Shown piece after piece: positions 59,758-64,000 of a stretch of 64,000 nt of DNA. The DNA is from Amblyornis subalaris (lineage: Eukaryota; Chordata; Aves; Passeriformes; Ptilonorhynchidae): NCBI GenBank assembly GCA_018881555.1, contig JACAXG010000012.1, forward strand, positions 2,269,012-2,333,011, written 5' to 3'. The notes beneath the pieces were generated by a model that was given only the letters and a program-made list of their open reading frames with translations, was not told the DNA's origin and did no database searches. The position numbers were made by a program, and so were the translations under genes. The number at the start of each line of letters is the position of its first letter. Within the stretch, counting starts at the first letter, position 1.

Positions 59758-62700
59758 CTGCAAACAAGTGGAAATAATGTTTTATTAACTCACTTCTTGG
59801 AAAAGCAGGTCATTAGGTGACATTCCAGTAATTTTGATTTTTGGTTAAAAAAAATAGTATAACTCAGTTACCTTTAGAACACATAAGAAATGTACTAACT
59901 ACATCAAGCATCTGACTTGTTTTTGTTAAACTTCTGAATTCAAATTCAGTAACAAATTTAAAGCAATATCCTCAATAAGAGCAACTTGTGCAGAGAATCA
60001 GTCATAATCTGAAATGGTGTTAATAGTACACAAGGAAATGCATCAGTTACTTTTTCAGCAGGCATACCACACTTTGGGAGAAGCAATTTAAAATGCATTT
60101 GTTGGAATTATTCATGACAAATTTGTATTAAACTGAAACCTGAAACACAAGCACTGTGAATGTGCTTCAGAAGGTGGTGTTCTGTTGGCAAGATAAAAAT
60201 CAGTCCTAATTGTTTATAGTCATTAAGATTCCCATGGCACAGAAGCACCCCCATACCTTACAGTGTTTGTGAAAACAAGAACTAGGTTTAGACTTCTCAG
60301 CTGTCCACTGTCAAACCACTGCAGTCAACAGTAAAATGAATAGAGTTTAGATCAGTTCATTAATGGAAAATACCAAAGCTTGCCCAAGGACAAGCTTTCC
60401 CAAAACTTTAAATTTTGATTTAAAGTACTGTATTGTATTGCAATTCATTTAACAGCTTCAATGAAGGTGGTAGAACACTGGCACAGGTTGCCCAGAGAGG
60501 TGGTGGATACACCTTCCCTGGAAATACGCAAGGTCTCAGCTTGAACAGAGCTCTGAGCAACCTGATCTAGTTGAAGATTAATTTCCTTTAAAAAGTAACT
60601 AACTAAAATTAAGGTTAGAAACATGACTAATATACTATCATATGACTGTCGTATTGAAAGAATGTAAAATCTTCATAGCATTTCTGTTTACATTCAGTTA
60701 TTACACCTAGTCTGTGTTTAAAGAAAACTTTCAGATCTGTATGCCTGGCTTAGCATCTAAAAGCAGCAGGATCCAGGTGGAATCTTATCCAGTAGCCAGT
60801 AGCTGTACAACCTCACAAGGGTTACCTGAGCAGCCTGGGACTCAAGACTGAAAAAACCTGATGCTACACCTGAAAACTTCACAGCAACTTTGGTAAAAAA
60901 CCCCTTCTACAGAATATTAATGTATGTTTTTTCCAGAATATTCTCTAATTTGATTCCCTCCATTTCCAACTCAGACTGTGACCTCGAAAATATTTTTCTT
61001 CAGTGGGTGAAAAACAATCCTGCCAAAAGCATGCCTCTTAGTTTTGCCTTTCTAAAATTTATTTCTCAGTGCTACTCTTTGTTGCCTACAAACAGTAAGC
61101 AATTACTTACCAGTATTTTCTCTAATCTTCTCTAAGTCTCTAATCAACTAATTACACTTTGTAAGGATGCCATACCACATCCCTATGTACATAAATAACC
61201 TGAGATCCTAAATTAAGATGATCTTAGAGACATTTTTCTTCAGTAAGTTATGCTCCCTGTAAGAGAACTACATTTTTGCAGTTACCTTCATTTAGTTCTT
61301 CTGTGTTTGTATTCTGATTTCCATTTAACCTGAACTCTCTGTTTCCTAGATTATTCTATTTTTGTTTTGTGAGTGCACTCCTTTATACTCTAAATTATTG
61401 ATACAGATTTCCAGCCTTAAAAACACCCATGCCAAAAATCAAGAAAAAAACCATCACCACCACGATGCAACAAACAAAAAAATACCAAACCACAGCTTGA
61501 GTTTTCTTGGTACCTCTGTGTGGTACTTTTCTTGACTGAAAAATGGTGTTCTATTTACCAGGTAGATTATTTTATTAATTACATTAAATTTTAGTGTTTT
61601 CTTCAGTCTTTTAGATGTAAAAATTATTACCAGAAACAATAGAATACTTTGTCCATCAACCTATTCTCAAATTAACTTCTACCCAGACTGAAAATCTATT
61701 TAGGAGGTTTTCTTTTAGCCACCCTCAGTTCACTCTTTCTACCTTTACAGAGAAAATCAAGAACAATTCAGACAAACACAACAGTAAAAAAAAAAAGAAA
61801 AAAGACACGATAATATTCAAGCAAAAACCTTAGAAAAAACATGAAGACACCTTAGAAAAAATATAGCCAAAAGTAATGCATCTGAGCACCAGTTGCAATG
61901 TTTTCTCCTCCCCCTGCTCCTGTTCAGTTTATAGAAGGAGNAATTTCCTTTTATGCATTTAAAACCAGTTGCAAAGATTTTTGACTCTTGAATAGCATAG
62001 AATTTGGATAGAAGAGGTTTTACAGGTATGCTTCCTATCATTTAAGGTACTGGGATATAAATAGTTTACACTACACTGCTCTTCCTTGCATTGAAAATAA
62101 AACACTACATACAAACTTACAGAAGCTAAATAGTGCTCTGGAAAAACAATGAATATGAACAGTATATATGTGCGTGTATTGCATCAGAGAATGGGACAGA
62201 TCATGTAAAGGGACCAATTTAAGAACTGTCTGCAAGCACACAGGATTTTAGTTCCTGTGTTACTAGTTTTCACAAGGATCAAGAAGCTGACTCATTACTT
62301 TGTCAAATTTTAAGTTTAAAACTAACTTCAGAATCATTTTAAGAAAATAAAAACCTAGGTGCAGTAACTTTAAGAGGCAAATTTTGGAAAAACAGAAATC
62401 AGGTAATAAGGAATTTAATTATATTCCTTACATCACTGCTAAAACACAACTACAAAAATTATACACAATGCAAAAGACTCAATTCAATAGTTAGAGATTT
62501 TTTACATGACAAAGTTCTTATTTTAGGGTTTCTACTTTTACCTCCTGTTTAAGAAATGCTGTCACAAGATCATATGGGATACTATAGACATAAAAGCAAT
62601 AAATACTATTGCTATACTTGTTATATATTGCTTTATTTATAAATTTTGAGTTAATATCAACAAAAAGGAGTATTCTTTCCTTAAATTCTGTGAAGATGAT

Positions 62701-64000
62701 TTTGTCCCTTGCTTTTATATTGTTTTAGTAACAAGACTCACTGCTGAGTGGTCAAGCATATTTCTTTGTCAGTTTTAATGTCTTTTCATAGCAAAACAAG
62801 TCAAAGCCTCGTTACTGTGCAAATATAATTATCAACTGTAAGCTAAGATCTACAACAATTAGTCATTCATTCCAAGCAGCAGCCACTGTCACATTACCAT
62901 CTTTACAAAAGACCCCAAACATTGCAAAGTGAAAACACCCTGGCTTTGGAGAGGAAAACTATGATTTTATGATTAATGAATGTACAAGAATCTGTTCTTC
63001 AACAGGATCAACTTTCTACCATTTTACAAAGTAGGAATATAGCTGGAGACTTGCACAATCTTCCAGCTGCTGGTTTGCAACTGGCACTAACGAAAAGAGC
63101 AGCAAGCAGCAATTACATACTGGAGCATGAGAAGGAAACAAAAAAAACCCCATACCAGTAGGCAAGAAACCAGCTGGAAGGTTAAAGTGGTAATCAACTT
63201 GGATAAGTATACACTAGTAAGAAGAAAAGAGTATTATTTCAGGACAACATGGAAAGGAAGAGAGCATCCAATCTAGAAAGATCTGTAACTTTTTGATTGC
63301 CAAAAAGTAGGTGTCTATATGAAAACTTTAAGAGGTGCTTAAGCAAATTATGGGTGCTTACAGTAGAAATGCAGCAGTGGAACTTCTACTATGCTTAGAA
63401 AAATTATTTGAATCAGATAGAAAGGAACAATGAAGAGAGGACAAATGGGTGCTTCTGAATCAATGACTTTGAAAGACAAACCCACTGAAAGCTTATCTAT
63501 ACAGAAAACACCTCTTGATAGCTTTGCTACAGCCTATTAAGAGACCAACCATGCATTCCTATTTAATCAAAAACTGTATCAAAGTATATGCAGATACCTT
63601 TCAAATCCTTGAGTTACTTACAGAAACATCTTTTGGCCACTGCAAGCTTCAACAGAAGCAAATAATGCAGAAGCTGTAAATACACACCAGGCAGGATTTT
63701 GTAAAGTTCTGTTCTACTTCAGAAATTAAAAGGTTCCTACTCTTATCAAGTTCCTGTGTTATAATAAGGATTGTCTGGTTCTAAAACCACTTTCTATAAT
63801 TTTTAAAAACTATGTATGCAGACAATTTACTACTATCACAGGGACTGTGGATTTACACTAGGGAAATGAAGTATTTAAAAAAAAAGTATAACAGCATTTT
63901 AGTGCAATCAGAATCTGGAAACATGGAAAGCAAACTTGTTATCTGCAATCTCTGCAAAACATCAGTGACTTCAGGCAAGTTTGTCTTTCAGATATGCAAT
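59758..64000 (-). other. Upstream region of neurabin-like gene, presumed intron
   Basis: Apart from the CR1 fragment at 60466-60578, I recognise nothing here. It is AT-rich with no similarity to known domains on either strand. The next upstream exons of the neurabin-like gene (coiled coil, PDZ) probably lie beyond 64000. One weak splice-flanked candidate at 63622-63673 is discussed under findings. Confidence 0.5.
60466..60578 (+). repeat. CR1 fragment
   Basis: GAACACTGGCACAGGTTGCC, then CAGAGAGGTGGTGGATACAC, CTTCCCTGGAAATACGCAAG and CTCTGAGCAACCTGATCTAG match the region of CR1 around the end of ORF2. About 113 bp, plus orientation, truncated at both ends. Confidence 0.88.

Noticed and set aside
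61259..61340. Possible minus-strand exon reading NREFRLNGNQ then NTNTEELNE, before gtaactg
   Set aside because: The acceptor (taatctag) has no pyrimidine tract, the phase does not fit the next neurabin-like exon and no family match was recognised.
1..64000. Search for tRNA genes, rRNA, CRISPR arrays, prokaryote-type operons or viral genomes
   Set aside because: None seen by eye. The content is vertebrate genes, introns and CR1 fragments.

Overview
This is a piece of a vertebrate nuclear genome, almost certainly from a bird. Multi-exon genes with GT-AG introns and long AT-rich introns fill most of it. Several fragments of CR1, the dominant avian/reptilian LINE, are scattered through it (18018-18145, 32448-32560, 57262-58195, 60466-60578). 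One strong CpG island marks a housekeeping-type promoter. About two dozen isolated single N calls suggest a draft assembly. The species cannot be fixed from the sequence.

The window holds two well-supported genes and the tail of a third. (1) ITGA6, integrin alpha-6, plus strand: every exon except exon 1 is present (5182-28125), with a 3' UTR to about 29945. Positions 1-5181 are the end of intron 1. All exon phases join correctly and give about 1,057 residues (A tail) or 1,074 (B tail) when both the X1 and X2 exons are included. Both classical alternative regions are visible: the X1/X2 exons in the beta-propeller (9267-9398, 10622-10738), and the 130-nt cassette exon A (26231-26360) against terminal exon B (27967-28125) for the cytoplasmic tail. 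(2) About 7.4 kb downstream is PDK1, pyruvate dehydrogenase kinase 1, plus strand: a complete 11-exon gene (coding 37350-47857, 413 residues) starting in a CpG island (about 36640-37580). (3) Tail-to-tail with PDK1, on the minus strand, lie the last three coding exons of a neurabin-family gene (59757 down to 52238). They encode a SAM domain and a lysine/glutamate-rich helical C-terminus. Its upstream exons (actin-binding, PP1-binding and PDZ regions in the family) lie beyond the right edge or were not recognised.

The most interesting point is the third gene. Human neurabin genes sit near PDK4 (PPP1R9A, chromosome 7) and near PDK2/ITGA3 (PPP1R9B and SAMD14, chromosome 17). From memory, no neurabin lies beside ITGA6/PDK1 on human 2q31. 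This fragment looks like the third, chromosome-2-type ohnolog (compare the 'ppp1r9a-like' genes of fish), kept in this bird and lost in mammals. Other points worth checking are four UGCAUG (RBFOX) motifs just downstream of ITGA6 exon A, two very short stop-free introns in ITGA6 whose length is divisible by three, and a small CpG-dense patch with a CTCF-like core inside the neurabin-like gene.

Functionally, ITGA6 is a laminin-receptor subunit at the plasma membrane, PDK1 a mitochondrial kinase that inhibits pyruvate dehydrogenase, and the neurabin-like protein a probable cytoskeletal/PP1 scaffold. They are neighbours through ancient chromosomal linkage, not through a shared pathway.
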